This document shows, piece by piece, positions 53,341 to 62,397 of a DNA stretch of 64,000 nucleotides; the stretch's first letter is position 1; every line of letters begins with the position of its first letter. A program made the position numbers and the translations under genes. The notes under the pieces were generated by a model. The model saw only the letters and a list, made by a program, of their open reading frames with translations. It was not told where the DNA came from and searched no databases. Origin of the DNA: Thermohalobaculum sp039026375 (GTDB lineage Bacteria; Pseudomonadota; Alphaproteobacteria; Rhodobacterales; Rhodobacteraceae). Where the stretch lies: assembly GCA_039026375.1 (NCBI GenBank), contig JBCCML010000013.1, positions 37,962-101,961 of the forward strand, in the 5' to 3' direction.

Positions 53341-54579
53341 TCAGATGATGCCCTGGTCGCGCAGCGCGTTCAGACGATCGGCGGCCAGGCCGAGCAACGC
53401 GCCATAAACCTCGGTGTTGTGCTGACCGATGGCGCCGCCTGCCCAGGCGATGCCTTCGGGGTTGTCGCCTGGAAAGCGCGGGACCGGGGCGGAATGCAGG
53501 ATGTCCTGGCCGTGCTCGGCGTCGGGGACCGGGCGCACGGCGTCACGGGCCTGGTACTGGGCGTCCGCGACGATGTCGGCAGCCGAGTAGATTTTGGAGG
53601 ATGGAATGCCCGGCTCGGCCAATGCGGCAAGGATCTGATCGGTGGTGTGCTGGCGGGTCCAGGCTTCGATGACGGCATCTATCGCGTCGATGTTTGCCAC
53701 GCGCGCAGGGTTATCAACAAAGCGTGGGTCATCGATCAGTTCTTCGCGACCCATGACCTTGCAGAGACGCGCGAACAACGGGTCTGAGTTCGCCCCGATC
53801 AGGACGAAGGCGCTGTCTCCTGTGGGATATGCCGAGGAGGGCACCGCCGCGGGCAGACGCGCGCCAGCCGGTTGACGGATTTTGCCCGTTGCGCCGTATT
53901 CCGGCAGGATACCCTCCAGGAGGCTGAGGACGGATTCGGTAAGGGCGACATCCACGATCCGGGCGGGGGTGCCCGGCGGCGGCGCTGTCCCGCGCACCTC
54001 GTGCAGGGCAGCCAGGATACCAACGGCTCCATAGAGCCCCGCAACTGTGTCACCCAGGCTGACGCCGGTGCGTACTGGCGGCAGGTTGGAGATCTCGGGG
54101 GGATAGCCGGTCAGATATCGGATGCCGCCGAGCGCCTCGCCGATCATGCCAAAACTGGGATCCTTCGCCCGAGGTCCCGTTTGACCGAAACCCGAGACAC
54201 GGACGTAGACGCAACCGGGTTTCACCGCCGCGGCGTCATCCGGTCCCAGACCGAAGCGCTCCATCAGGCCGGGGCGGAAGTTCTCGATCACGGCGTCTGA
54301 CGCGGCGATCAGGTCCAGCGCGATCTGGCGGGCCTCTGGCGCCTTTAGGTTTAGCGTGACAAGCTTTTTATTGCGCGCGTGGCTGGACCACCAAAGCGGT
54401 TTTCCGTCCAGTTGGCCGCCCCATCCACGGATCGGGTCGCCGTTGGGCGGCTCCACCTTTATGATTTCGGCGCCGAGGTCCCCCAACACCCGTGTCGCGA
54501 AGGGCGCGGCGATGAAGTGGCCAAACTCGACGATGCGCAGGCCGCGCAGGGGGCCGGTCTGTTCCGGGGTGCTGGTCAT
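53341..54579 (-). CDS. CaiB/BaiF family CoA-transferase (first)
   Basis: A 412-residue class III CoA-transferase. LRIVEFGHFIAAPFATRVLGDLGAEIIKVE at the N-terminus, ENFRPGLMERFGLG, and the catalytic-aspartate region TGVSLGDTVAGLYGAVG are all family marks. They transfer CoA between acids such as carnitine, formate/oxalate, succinate or aromatic acids; the substrate is unknown. The ATG at 54579 gives MTSTPEQTGPLRG. A much longer open frame upstream crosses the hairpin at 54657 and is rejected. It heads the six-gene operon. Confidence 0.92.
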   Translation of the reverse strand: MTSTPEQTGPLRGLRIVEFGHFIAAPFATRVLGDLGAEIIKVEPPNGDPIRGWGGQLDGKPLWWSSHARNKKLVTLNLKAPEARQIALDLIAASDAVIENFRPGLMERFGLGPDDAAAVKPGCVYVRVSGFGQTGPRAKDPSFGMIGEALGGIRYLTGYPPEISNLPPVRTGVSLGDTVAGLYGAVGILAALHEVRGTAPPPGTPARIVDVALTESVLSLLEGILPEYGATGKIRQPAGARLPAAVPSSAYPTGDSAFVLIGANSDPLFARLCKVMGREELIDDPRFVDNPARVANIDAIDAVIEAWTRQHTTDQILAALAEPGIPSSKIYSAADIVADAQYQARDAVRPVPDAEHGQDILHSAPVPRFPGDNPEGIAWAGGAIGQHNTEVYGALLGLAADRLNALRDQGII

Positions 54580-54656
54580 GGAAGTCTTCTCTGGTCTGCG
54601 GTAGGCCCGGGTCAAGCAATCCCTGATCCCAGCCGTGATTTCGCGCCTTTTGGCTG

Positions 54657-54715
54657 GCGCTGCGGGTCTGGCCCGCTCCCCGCCCGCCCACCCTCGCGGG
54701 CCAGACCCGCAGCGC
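54657..54715 (+). repeat. Long intergenic hairpin (C-rich loop family, copy B)
   Basis: GCGCTGCGGGTCTGGCCCGC (54657-54676) is perfectly complementary to 54696-54715. The 19-nt loop TCCCCGCCCGCCCACCCTC (54677-54695) equals, on the opposite strand, the loop at 27410-27428. It lies between two divergent genes, so it is not placed as a terminator. Confidence 0.9.
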
Positions 54716-54807
54716 GCAGCGGGCTTGGTGCGGATCAACCCTGTGATAATGGCGAGGCGACGAAGTTCGCCGTCTCGGAACGCGGGCACAGCGTCTAGGC
54801 TGAAGCC

Positions 54808-55983
54808 ATGTCGCGCGCCGTGCCCGTCCTGATTGCCACGACCCTGACCCAGTTCTCCGCCGGGATCGCATTCTGGTCCTTTGGCTTGCTTGCACCGGAA
54901 TTGGCCGCCGAGACAGGGCTGGAAGAACGGGATTTCGGCCTGTCGCTGACATTCACGTTTCTGGGCGCCTTCTTGTCTGCGCCTTTCACGGGAGCGATCG
55001 TCCGCGCGTACGGCGGTGCTGGCGCCATGATGCGGTTCTTCGCCGTCATGGCGGGCGGCCTGCTGCTTACACTGACCGGCACGTGGTGGGGGGCAATGGT
55101 TGCGGCCTTTCTGTTTGGGCTGGGCTATGGACCGCAGGGACCCGTTGGCATGACGTTGGTCGCCCAGACTGTCGAGCCACACCGGCGCGGCCTGTTCTTA
55201 GCACTTCGCCATGCCTCGGTGCCGTTGGCGGCGTCGATTACCGGCCGGTTACTGCCGCCTCTGATGCTGATTTGGGGCTGGCAGTCCGGCGTTCTGTCGG
55301 TGACGGGATTGTTGCTGGTGTCGCTTTTGGCGGCCTTACTGGCTGGCCGGATCTTTGAAGTCGAGACCGCACCTTCTCGCAATTTGACCACACTGGGCCG
55401 ATTTCGGGCACTGTTCGTCATTCCCGAGCAATTGCGGTTCCTGTGGGCTGTCGGCTTTGGTTTCGCCTTGACCCAGACGGCGGTGACCACGTTTTCTTAC
55501 CTTTACCTGTTGGAAGTTGCGGGTCTGTCGGCGATCGCTGCGGGGATCTTCGCCTCGAACCTGCATTTGACCGCGTTGATCGGTCGGCCAATCCTAGGTT
55601 GGTTGACGGATCGCGTGGGCAATGCGCAGCGCGTGCTGGGCGGTATTGCCTGTGTCACGGTCGCCTCCGCCCTGGGACTGATGCAAGTGCGACCCGAGAC
55701 GCCCGCATGGCTTTTGGTCCCGCTGGCCATGGGGTGCGGGATTTCCGGTCAATGCTGGAATTCGGTCTTCGTCACGGCGATGAGCTTCAAAGTCGAAGCC
55801 GGGGATCTGGCAGATCTGAATGGGCGGGCGTTCTCATTCTTGTCGATCGGTTGGATGGCCTCGCCGCCGATCATGTGGGCACTGATTGAGGTAACCGGCG
55901 GCTATACCGTTCCCTTAATGGCGGTGGCTGGGGTGAACGCGGTTTTAGTGGTGGTGCTGTTCATGCTGCCAGAGCGGCGATAA
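54808..55983 (+). CDS. Major facilitator superfamily transporter
   Basis: A 391-residue permease with twelve hydrophobic helices. The helix 2-3 loop region (FTGAIVRAYGG) is a weak MFS motif A, and the second half repeats it as GRPILGWLTDRVGNAQR. The substrate cannot be read. It is divergent from the first CoA-transferase and converges with the second, two bases apart, so it may import the acid that one of them activates. Confidence 0.9.
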   Translation: MSRAVPVLIATTLTQFSAGIAFWSFGLLAPELAAETGLEERDFGLSLTFTFLGAFLSAPFTGAIVRAYGGAGAMMRFFAVMAGGLLLTLTGTWWGAMVAAFLFGLGYGPQGPVGMTLVAQTVEPHRRGLFLALRHASVPLAASITGRLLPPLMLIWGWQSGVLSVTGLLLVSLLAALLAGRIFEVETAPSRNLTTLGRFRALFVIPEQLRFLWAVGFGFALTQTAVTTFSYLYLLEVAGLSAIAAGIFASNLHLTALIGRPILGWLTDRVGNAQRVLGGIACVTVASALGLMQVRPETPAWLLVPLAMGCGISGQCWNSVFVTAMSFKVEAGDLADLNGRAFSFLSIGWMASPPIMWALIEVTGGYTVPLMAVAGVNAVLVVVLFMLPERR

Positions 55984-55985
55984 CT

Positions 55986-57170
55986 TCAGACCACGCCCCG
56001 CGCTTTCAGTTCGGCAACTACATCCGCATCGTAGCCCAATTCTTCCAACAGCGCGTCGGTATCGGCCCCCAATTGTGGGCCTGCGCGCCGAGGCGAGGGC
56101 ACACCTGGCACCCGCACGGGCCCGGTCAGCATCTTGACGGGACTGGGGCCATCGAAGGTGTCCACCTTGTCGGATGCCGTCACATAGGGGTTGGTGAGCG
56201 CGCCCGCGATGTCGAGCACGGGCGCCACGGGCACAGCGCCCTGCAGCACACCCAACCATTCCTCCGTCGATTTGGTGGTGAAGACTGCCTCTAACAGGGC
56301 ATTTAGAATCTCCCGGTTTTCAAGCCGGTCAGAAAACTTCTGAAACCGTGGATCCTGGCCCCATTCCGGGTGCCCCAGCTTTTCAGCCAGAACGGGCCAA
56401 AAAACCTCCTTATTGCACATGATGAAGATCCAGCCGTCCGCTGTGGGGTAGAGTTGGGACGGAACCAGCGAGGGGTGGGCACCTTGCGGCTCTCGACCCT
56501 GGTTGTGCCCCGTATTCAGGTGCCAGGTGCCCAAATAGCCAAGCGTATGCAGCGCGGTGTCGAATAAAGATGTGTCGACGTCCGTGCCCCGTCCGGTGGC
56601 CCGCGCATTGACCAGGGCGCTGAGCAGGCCAATCATGGCCATCTGGCCCGTCATCATATCGACCACCGACAACCCAAACCGGGCCGGCGGGCCGTCCGGT
56701 TCGCCGGTGACGGACAGAAATCCCGCCTCCGCCTGCATGAGATAGTCGAACCCTGGCCAATCCGCCCGTGGCCCTTCGCGGCCGTAGGCGGATAGGTGCA
56801 CGCAGACGATGGCCGGGTTCAGAGCGCTCAGCGTCGCATAATCCAGGCCCAGCTTGGCAGGTTGCGTGCCGCGCAGATTGTTCAGGACCGCGTCCGATTT
56901 GGCGACGAGGCCGTGAAAGATCTCTTGTCCTTCCGCCGATTTCAGATCCAGCGTCAGCGAGCGCTTGTTTCGGTTGAAGCTGTGGAAGAATTGGCTGGAG
57001 CCGTCCTCCATAAAGTGCGGACCGACACCGCGCGACATTTCTCCTGCGCCCGGCGGTTCAATCTTGATAACCTCGGCGCCCATGTCGCCCAGCAGCATGG
57101 TCCCGAAGGGTCCGGCGCCATACTGCTCAACAGCTAGAACGCGGATACCGGCAAGGGGCAGGGCGGTCAT
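55986..57170 (-). CDS. CaiB/BaiF family CoA-transferase (second)
   Basis: A 394-residue class III CoA-transferase. LAGIRVLAVEQYGAGPFGTMLLGDMGAEVIKIE at the N-terminus and the catalytic-aspartate region FGLSVVDMMTGQMAMIG match the family. The usual ENFRPG motif is altered to NNLRGT. The ATG at 57170 follows the pattern MTALPLAGIRVL; an open frame upstream lacks family residues. Substrate unknown. Confidence 0.92.
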   Translation of the reverse strand: MTALPLAGIRVLAVEQYGAGPFGTMLLGDMGAEVIKIEPPGAGEMSRGVGPHFMEDGSSQFFHSFNRNKRSLTLDLKSAEGQEIFHGLVAKSDAVLNNLRGTQPAKLGLDYATLSALNPAIVCVHLSAYGREGPRADWPGFDYLMQAEAGFLSVTGEPDGPPARFGLSVVDMMTGQMAMIGLLSALVNARATGRGTDVDTSLFDTALHTLGYLGTWHLNTGHNQGREPQGAHPSLVPSQLYPTADGWIFIMCNKEVFWPVLAEKLGHPEWGQDPRFQKFSDRLENREILNALLEAVFTTKSTEEWLGVLQGAVPVAPVLDIAGALTNPYVTASDKVDTFDGPSPVKMLTGPVRVPGVPSPRRAGPQLGADTDALLEELGYDADVVAELKARGVV

Positions 57171-57560
57171 GCGGCGACCAAGTTCTGATGGCGGATTACT
57201 ACCATTGGCGACAGTTGGCAGACCTGGGCCCGTTGCTTCAACCGTTTTGCGCAGGAAACGTGCGCAAACCCTGCTGACATTCCATGGGTAATCGGTGCAA
57301 AGCCCAGGCAATTCCCGAAGGTTATTTCAGAAAATGCGATTTACCTTTGAGTAAGCACTTTTCTAAACGTCGAGATAGTTTTTTGCTGAAATAGTCTCTC
57401 ATGTCAGCGCAATTCAGCGCTTTGATCCCGGCGGCGAACGCTCCCGGTTTCCCCCGTCAGAAGGCTCATTCCCAGCGGTCGGTCGCATGCCGCCGCAATG
57501 TCCCCACAGGGGGCGCCAGAACCCGCGGCTAAACGGCCGCACGAACAAAGGAATGACGTC
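57171..57560. other. 390-bp gap with AT-rich core, flagellin promoter region
   Basis: No gene is visible. The stretch from about 57315 to 57410 is markedly AT-rich for this genome and probably carries the flagellin promoter (plus) and perhaps that of the CoA-transferase (minus). TAAA at 57364 and GCTGAAAT at 57385 only loosely resemble a sigma-28 site; the spacing is 17 instead of about 15. Confidence 0.4.
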
Positions 57561-58868
57561 ATGGTTGCTTCTGTTTTCGCCTCGACTTCCGCTCAGATCG
57601 CCCTGCAGACACTGCGCAGCACCAATCGACAGTTGGAAGATGTCAACAACGAGATTTCGACGGGCCGCAAGGTCAGCACGGCGAAGGACAATGCCGCGAT
57701 CTTTGCGATCTCGAAACTGATGGAATCGGACGTCGCCACCTTTCAGGCGGTCAACGAGTCGATCTCGCTGGGCTCGGCGACGCTGTCTGTCGCCTCGGCT
57801 GCGGCGAATTCGGTGGGCGATCTGTTGAACGAGGTGCGGGCCAAGGTGGTGCTGGCGCAGGCCAGCGGTGCCGATACGGCAACCCTGCAGAACGAGATTT
57901 CGTCCCTGACAGCGCAGATCACCAGCATCGTCGACTCGGCTCAGTTCAACGGTCTCAATCTGATCGATGGCTCGACCACCTCTTTTGACGTGCTGGGCTC
58001 GGTCAGCCGCGACAGCAGCGGCAATGTCAGCACGGGCCAGATCTCGTTGGACACAGCTGTGTCGAACCTTACCGCGACCAATGGACTGGTGCTGGACAAC
58101 TTTGACGGTGGGGGCGGGTCTGCCGTGACCGTGGCAGGAGCGGCTGCTGGGACCGATCAAACCGCGACGCCGGGCGGTTTTGACAATACGGGCTCTCAGG
58201 TGGTGCAGGCGGCCGGCACTGTCACGGTGACCATGGCCAACATTACCGCCGGCGCCAGCGGTGGCGCGGCTAGCACCAGCGAAGCTACCGCCGCAGAACT
58301 GGTCGATCAGACCGCCCTGCTGGAAGGCGACATGGTCGCGGTGACCGTTGGCAGCGTGCGCGGGGTCTATAACGTCCGCGAAGGCGACAGCCTGAATGAC
58401 ATTGCAGCGGGCATCCGCACGTCGCTTGTCGATGCTGGTATCGACACCACGGCCTTCACCGTTGGCACGGCGGGTGGGGACCTGACGATCGAGAACAACG
58501 GGGCACTGGAGGTGCGCGTCGACGTGGACGTGCAGCGCGGCTCCGGTGGCTTGTCCGCACTGCAGTCGCTGTCGGTCACCTCGGCAGGGGATGCGGCGAC
58601 CGCACTCGGCACGGTCGACTCACTGATTGCCACCACGACCACGGCACAAGCGGCCATCGGCACGGCCCAGAAGCGCCTGGAGATCCAGCAGGACTTCACC
58701 TCCAGCATGATCGACAGCTTCAAGTCCGGCATCGGCTCTTTGGTAGATGCTGACCTGAATGAATCAGCCGCCCGGTTGCAGGCCCTGCAGGTGCAACAGC
58801 GCCTGGGCGTCGAATCGCTGGCCATTGCCAATCAGGCGCCGATGAACGTCCTGGCACTGTTCCGCTGA
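57561..58868 (+). CDS. fliC: Flagellin
   Basis: A 435-residue flagellar filament protein, exported by the flagellar type III system (no Sec signal). The N-terminal D0/D1 coiled segment is canonical: ALQTLRSTNRQLEDVNNEIS then TGRKVSTAKDNAA. LTAQITSIVDSAQFNGLNLIDG follows, and the C-terminal D1/D0 LVDADLNESAARLQALQVQQRLG then SLAIANQ closes it. The middle is Thr/Ala/Gly-rich and variable. The ATG at 57561 has AAAGGA eight bases upstream. No flaF, flbT or other flagellar gene is adjacent. Confidence 0.95.
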   Translation: MVASVFASTSAQIALQTLRSTNRQLEDVNNEISTGRKVSTAKDNAAIFAISKLMESDVATFQAVNESISLGSATLSVASAAANSVGDLLNEVRAKVVLAQASGADTATLQNEISSLTAQITSIVDSAQFNGLNLIDGSTTSFDVLGSVSRDSSGNVSTGQISLDTAVSNLTATNGLVLDNFDGGGGSAVTVAGAAAGTDQTATPGGFDNTGSQVVQAAGTVTVTMANITAGASGGAASTSEATAAELVDQTALLEGDMVAVTVGSVRGVYNVREGDSLNDIAAGIRTSLVDAGIDTTAFTVGTAGGDLTIENNGALEVRVDVDVQRGSGGLSALQSLSVTSAGDAATALGTVDSLIATTTTAQAAIGTAQKRLEIQQDFTSSMIDSFKSGIGSLVDADLNESAARLQALQVQQRLGVESLAIANQAPMNVLALFR

Positions 58869-58894
58869 GGCATTTGCAAGGTTACTGAGGGGGA

Positions 58895-58924
58895 GGGCGC
58901 CCGGGGTCAAACCTGGGCGCTCTA
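58895..58924. terminator. Hairpin between convergent flagellin and TPR genes
   Basis: AGGGCGCCCGGG (58895-58906) pairs with CCTGGGCGCTCT (58913-58924) over 12 bp with two G-U pairs and a 6-nt loop. There is no U-tract on either strand, so it may act only as an RNA-stabilising 3' hairpin. Confidence 0.45.
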
Positions 58925-58944
58925 AATCCATTGGCGTTGGGCGA

Positions 58945-59526
58945 TCAGCGGCACCCGGCGCGCGTCCAGGCTTCCAGTGCTGCGCGCGCCTCGGCCCCGA
59001 ATTCTGCGGTTACAGGACCGTCATAGAAGCCCCTCGCCTTCAAAATCTCCTGAATGCGGCCCAGTGTGTACAGCCCCTTGTTTGCGGCAGACATGCGATC
59101 GTCCATCGACGCCTCGATGTTGCCGGCACCGCAATGCGCGTTCGCCCGCGTGTTGAAATAGGACCCGTTATCCGGGTTCAGGTCGATGGCTTCGACCGAT
59201 GCGTGTACCGCCTGATCGTGCCGCCCCATGTTCTGGAAGATGATCGACATGCTGTTGTGGACCGAGCCGTCCTCGGGCATCAGGCGGTTCGCCTCGATGC
59301 AATCGGCCAGTGCCTCGGCATAGTTGCCCAGCAGATCGTAGGCCTGACACCGATAGAGGTGACCGGTCCCGATATCCGTTCGCTGGACGGACGTGTTGAT
59401 TTGATCCGTGCATTGGGACAGCTGGACTTGTTTGTCGCTTGCCCGGCAGTCTTTGGCCGATGCAACGGGCGCCGTCAGTGATGCTGTTACAAGAGCCGCT
59501 GATGCTGCCCAGATACGTGCTTTCAT
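58945..59526 (-). CDS. Secreted TPR protein with peptidoglycan-binding-like C-terminus
   Basis: A 193-residue protein with a Sec signal peptide (ending near PVASAKDC). Two to three TPR repeats follow (YRCQAYDLLGNYAEALADCIEA, HNSMSIIFQNMGRHDQAVHAS, FNTRANAHCGAGNIEASMDD). The last 35 residues (GRIQEILKARGFYDGPVTAE, then FGAEARAALEAW) match the PG_binding_1 helix pattern. It probably works in the periplasm near the cell wall; partner unknown. Confidence 0.78.
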   Translation of the reverse strand: MKARIWAASAALVTASLTAPVASAKDCRASDKQVQLSQCTDQINTSVQRTDIGTGHLYRCQAYDLLGNYAEALADCIEANRLMPEDGSVHNSMSIIFQNMGRHDQAVHASVEAIDLNPDNGSYFNTRANAHCGAGNIEASMDDRMSAANKGLYTLGRIQEILKARGFYDGPVTAEFGAEARAALEAWTRAGCR

Positions 59527-59580
59527 CCCACCCTCCCCGCATGTCGTGCGATCAGGATACCAGCGGGCGGCTCTGGGCGT

Positions 59581-60744
59581 CTAGATTGGGTTCTTTTCGA
59601 TTAGCCGTTTGGCGATCAACATGCGCTGAATTTCGTTGGTTCCTTCGCCAATGCACAGCAGTGGCGCGTCACGGTAGAGACGCTCGACCAGGAACTCCTT
59701 GGAATAGCCATAGCCACCGTGGATGCGCATCGCCTCCGTGGCGTTCTCAAGGGCCGCTTCCGAGGCGAAGAGCTTTGCCATCCCAGCCTCGTAGTCGCAG
59801 CGGTCGCCGCGATCCAGCGCGTCGGCGGCCTGACGGGTCAGAAGGCGCGCCGCCTCGACCCGCGTGGCCATGTCCCCCAGTTTCAGCGCAATCGCCTGGT
59901 GTTCGTGGATCGCCTTGCCGAATGTCTTGCGGGTCTGGGCGTACTTCACGGCCTCGTCCAGCGCGGCCTGCGCGACGCCGACGCCGCGGGCTGCTATGTT
60001 GACCCGGCCCAATTCCAGCCCACTGATCGCGGCTTTCATCCCCTCGCCCTCCTGCCCGATCAGGTTGAAGGGCGGCACGCGCAGGTCCTCAAAAATCAGT
60101 TCGGCCGAGTCGATCCCCTTATAGCCAAGCTTCTCCAGCTTTTTGGAATGGCGGAAGCCCTCGCCCTTTTCGGCGATGAACATGGTCATGCCCTTGTGGC
60201 GGGGTTCGGCCGTTGGATCTGTCTTGACCAGCACGGCAAAGGCGCTGCCGTGGATACCGTTCGATATCCAGGTCTTCGTGCCGTTGATCACGTATTCATT
60301 GCCGTCCAAGCGCGCCGTCGTGCGCACGGCCTGCAAGTCCGTGCCGCAATCGGGTTCGGTCAGGGCCAGGCCACCGCGGGTTTCGCCGCTGGCAAAGCGC
60401 GGCAGGAAGTGGCGCTTTTGCTCCTCGGTGCCCATTTTGGCGACGATATGGGCCATGATCAGGTGGCTGTTGATGATGCCAGAGACGGACATCCAGACGG
60501 TGGCGATCCTCTCTATGACCTTGGCGTAGGTCGACGGGCGCAGGCCCAGGCCGCCATATTCTTCTGGGACAACCGCGCCGAAAAGGCCCAGCGCCTTCAT
60601 CGCCTCGACGATCTCCTCAGGGTACTCATCGGCATGTTCCAGCTTCATGGCATAGGGCGCCACTTCGCGGGCCAGGAACTTGTCGACCGCGTCCAGGATC
60701 ATGGCCTCCTGTTCGGCGAAGTCGGTGGGGGACATGTCGTTCAT
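59581..60744 (-). CDS. Acyl-CoA dehydrogenase
   Basis: A 387-residue FAD acyl-CoA dehydrogenase. ALTEPDCGTDLQAVRTTA binds FAD/substrate, and GSAFAVLVKT, QTRKTFGKAIHEHQAI and the C-terminal GGYGYSKEFLVERLYRDAP are canonical. The catalytic glutamate is expected in the CIGEGTNEIQ region. It oxidises an acyl-CoA to the enoyl-CoA and passes electrons to ETF; chain specificity is unknown. GCAGGAG precedes the ATG at 60744. It lies downstream of the MmgE/PrpD gene on the same strand, after a 249-bp gap with repeats. Confidence 0.93.
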   Translation of the reverse strand: MNDMSPTDFAEQEAMILDAVDKFLAREVAPYAMKLEHADEYPEEIVEAMKALGLFGAVVPEEYGGLGLRPSTYAKVIERIATVWMSVSGIINSHLIMAHIVAKMGTEEQKRHFLPRFASGETRGGLALTEPDCGTDLQAVRTTARLDGNEYVINGTKTWISNGIHGSAFAVLVKTDPTAEPRHKGMTMFIAEKGEGFRHSKKLEKLGYKGIDSAELIFEDLRVPPFNLIGQEGEGMKAAISGLELGRVNIAARGVGVAQAALDEAVKYAQTRKTFGKAIHEHQAIALKLGDMATRVEAARLLTRQAADALDRGDRCDYEAGMAKLFASEAALENATEAMRIHGGYGYSKEFLVERLYRDAPLLCIGEGTNEIQRMLIAKRLIEKNPI

Positions 60745-60880
60745 GGTTTGAAACTCCTGCCATCGTGGCGCGATCGCAATCAACGACGGCTCATTGGGTC
60801 CTGTTAATGCGCAGCGCGGCTCAATAGCCGACAGTGATCTTCACGCTCGTTGCCGCCCGGCTTGACCGGGCAGCGCCCAA

Positions 60881-60899
60881 CCTCCCCCCGGGAGGGCGC
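60881..60899. repeat. 19-bp core of a second dispersed palindrome family, copy 2
   Basis: CCTCCCCCCGGGAGGGCGC is identical to 33575-33593. Here the arms AGCGCCC (60872-60878) and GGGCGCT (60894-60900) form the stem, and GCCCGG/CCGGGC (60855-60871) forms a second hairpin just before it. It lies between acyl-CoA dehydrogenase and MmgE/PrpD. Confidence 0.75.
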
Positions 60900-60993
60900 T
60901 TTCGATGTCGAACGGGCCGCGTAGACCCGGTTTTGCCGGAACTTGGGCGATGTTCCCACCCAGGTCGGTCGCTGCCCCGTGTCCGGCCTCGGT

Positions 60994-62397
60994 TCAAGCG
61001 CCAAATACCGCCAACGCCGCAGCACCGTTCTCAGCGTCGTCCAGCCCCAGCATCGCGGCCTCCATCGCTGCAACCTTGTCGGGACTGGCCCAAAGCGCAG
61101 CGTTATCCCGGTATTTGGCAACGATATCAGCGTTGGACAGGGGCCTGTCGGCCGCCCCGCGGTTCACCCGTTCGTCCGCCTCGAGGACGGTACCATCCTG
61201 CATGATGACGCGGACATGGCCGGAATACGCTGCCGGGAAAGGGCTATCCTGGTAGGGCGCGTGGGTGACCTTGTCCGTCAGCGCCAGGATCTCAGCGTCC
61301 GTGTAGTAGGCGGGCTCCAACTCATCCAGTGTCAGCCGCCCTTTCAAAAGCGCACAGGCCGTGAGGTACACCAGCGAGAACTTCGCGTCGTAGTCCGAGG
61401 TCGGCCGATATTTGTTTGCCGCCGGCTCGCAAACGGTCGTGAAGGCCTGTTCTGGCACCCGCGCCTCGATCGTCGCGACTTTTGCGGGGTCCAGTTTGCC
61501 GGACAGCGAGATCGCGGCGTCGATGCAGGCATGGGTCAGGTGGCAGGTGGGGAAGGGCTTGATGCCCGTTTCCATCAGTTCCCACTTGGCGCCCAGATCG
61601 CGGGTGGCATAGCTCAGGTCCACCCAGTCGGTGAATTTGCCGCCGAAGATGTTGAAGAAGCCAAACCGCCCGTCATAGGGGGCCGGCGCGCCGTGAAAGC
61701 CCTCGCGCGCCAGGGCGCAGGCGACCAGTGCGGACTGCGCCGCCCAGCCCGGGTGGAAGCGTTTGTTCCAGGCGCCATCCTCCAGGAATTGCATCGATCC
61801 CGAGGCTTGCGACAGCGCCAACCCCTGCGCATGCACCAATTGCTGCGCGTTCAGGCCCATCAGCCGGCCCACGGCCAGCGCGCAGCCGAAGATGCCAACG
61901 ATCCCGGTCGGGTGAAAGCCAACCTGGTGGAACGCCGATTGCGCGCAGGTGCCCAGGCGCGCCGCCGTCTCGACCCCGATGATGAAGGCCGTGACCATCT
62001 CGCGCCCCGTCGCGCCGGTCATCGCAGCGGCGGAAAAGACTGCCGGCAGGACCGAGGCTGTGGGATGCACAACGCCCGAGATGTGCGTGTCGTCATAGTC
62101 CAGCCCGTGGCAGAGATAGCCGTTCATGGTGGCGGCATCCCGCGCACTCAGCCGGGCGGCCATGCCAAAGACCGGCACATCGCCCTTGTCCCCCAGCGCC
62201 TGCAGGCCCGCCAGCACCGGATGCGCAAAGGGATAGCGGGTTGAGGCGACCGCGATCCCCGCCGCGTCAAGCATATGGTGCTGCGCGCGGGTGCGAACCT
62301 CTGCCGGGATCGAGTCAGGCGCAAGGCCAGCTGCGAAACTGGCCAATGCCTCGGCAATCGGGGTGTCGTCCGTGCGGATATCGGTCTGGATGTTCAT
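60994..62397 (-). CDS. MmgE/PrpD family protein
   Basis: A 467-residue protein of the MmgE/PrpD fold, whose members include 2-methylcitrate dehydratase and cis-aconitate decarboxylase. HGLDYDDTHISGVVHPTASV, GCALAVGRLMGLNAQQLVHAQGLA and KPFPTCHLTHACIDAA are the active-site-lining motifs of the family. The ATG at 62397 overlaps the MaoC stop by four bases. The exact reaction cannot be read. Its coupling to a MaoC hydratase and a nearby CoA-transferase suggests degradation of a branched or unsaturated dicarboxylic acid. Confidence 0.9.
   Translation of the reverse strand: MNIQTDIRTDDTPIAEALASFAAGLAPDSIPAEVRTRAQHHMLDAAGIAVASTRYPFAHPVLAGLQALGDKGDVPVFGMAARLSARDAATMNGYLCHGLDYDDTHISGVVHPTASVLPAVFSAAAMTGATGREMVTAFIIGVETAARLGTCAQSAFHQVGFHPTGIVGIFGCALAVGRLMGLNAQQLVHAQGLALSQASGSMQFLEDGAWNKRFHPGWAAQSALVACALAREGFHGAPAPYDGRFGFFNIFGGKFTDWVDLSYATRDLGAKWELMETGIKPFPTCHLTHACIDAAISLSGKLDPAKVATIEARVPEQAFTTVCEPAANKYRPTSDYDAKFSLVYLTACALLKGRLTLDELEPAYYTDAEILALTDKVTHAPYQDSPFPAAYSGHVRVIMQDGTVLEADERVNRGAADRPLSNADIVAKYRDNAALWASPDKVAAMEAAMLGLDDAENGAAALAVFGA

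Noticed and set aside
54580..55182. 201-residue N-terminal extension of the first CoA-transferase
   Set aside because: It crosses a perfect 20-bp hairpin and overlaps the divergent MFS gene; family homology starts at 54579.
57364..57392. Sigma-28 promoter before flagellin
   Set aside because: The TAAA to GCTGAAAT spacing is 17 and the -10 match is weak; not reported as a feature.
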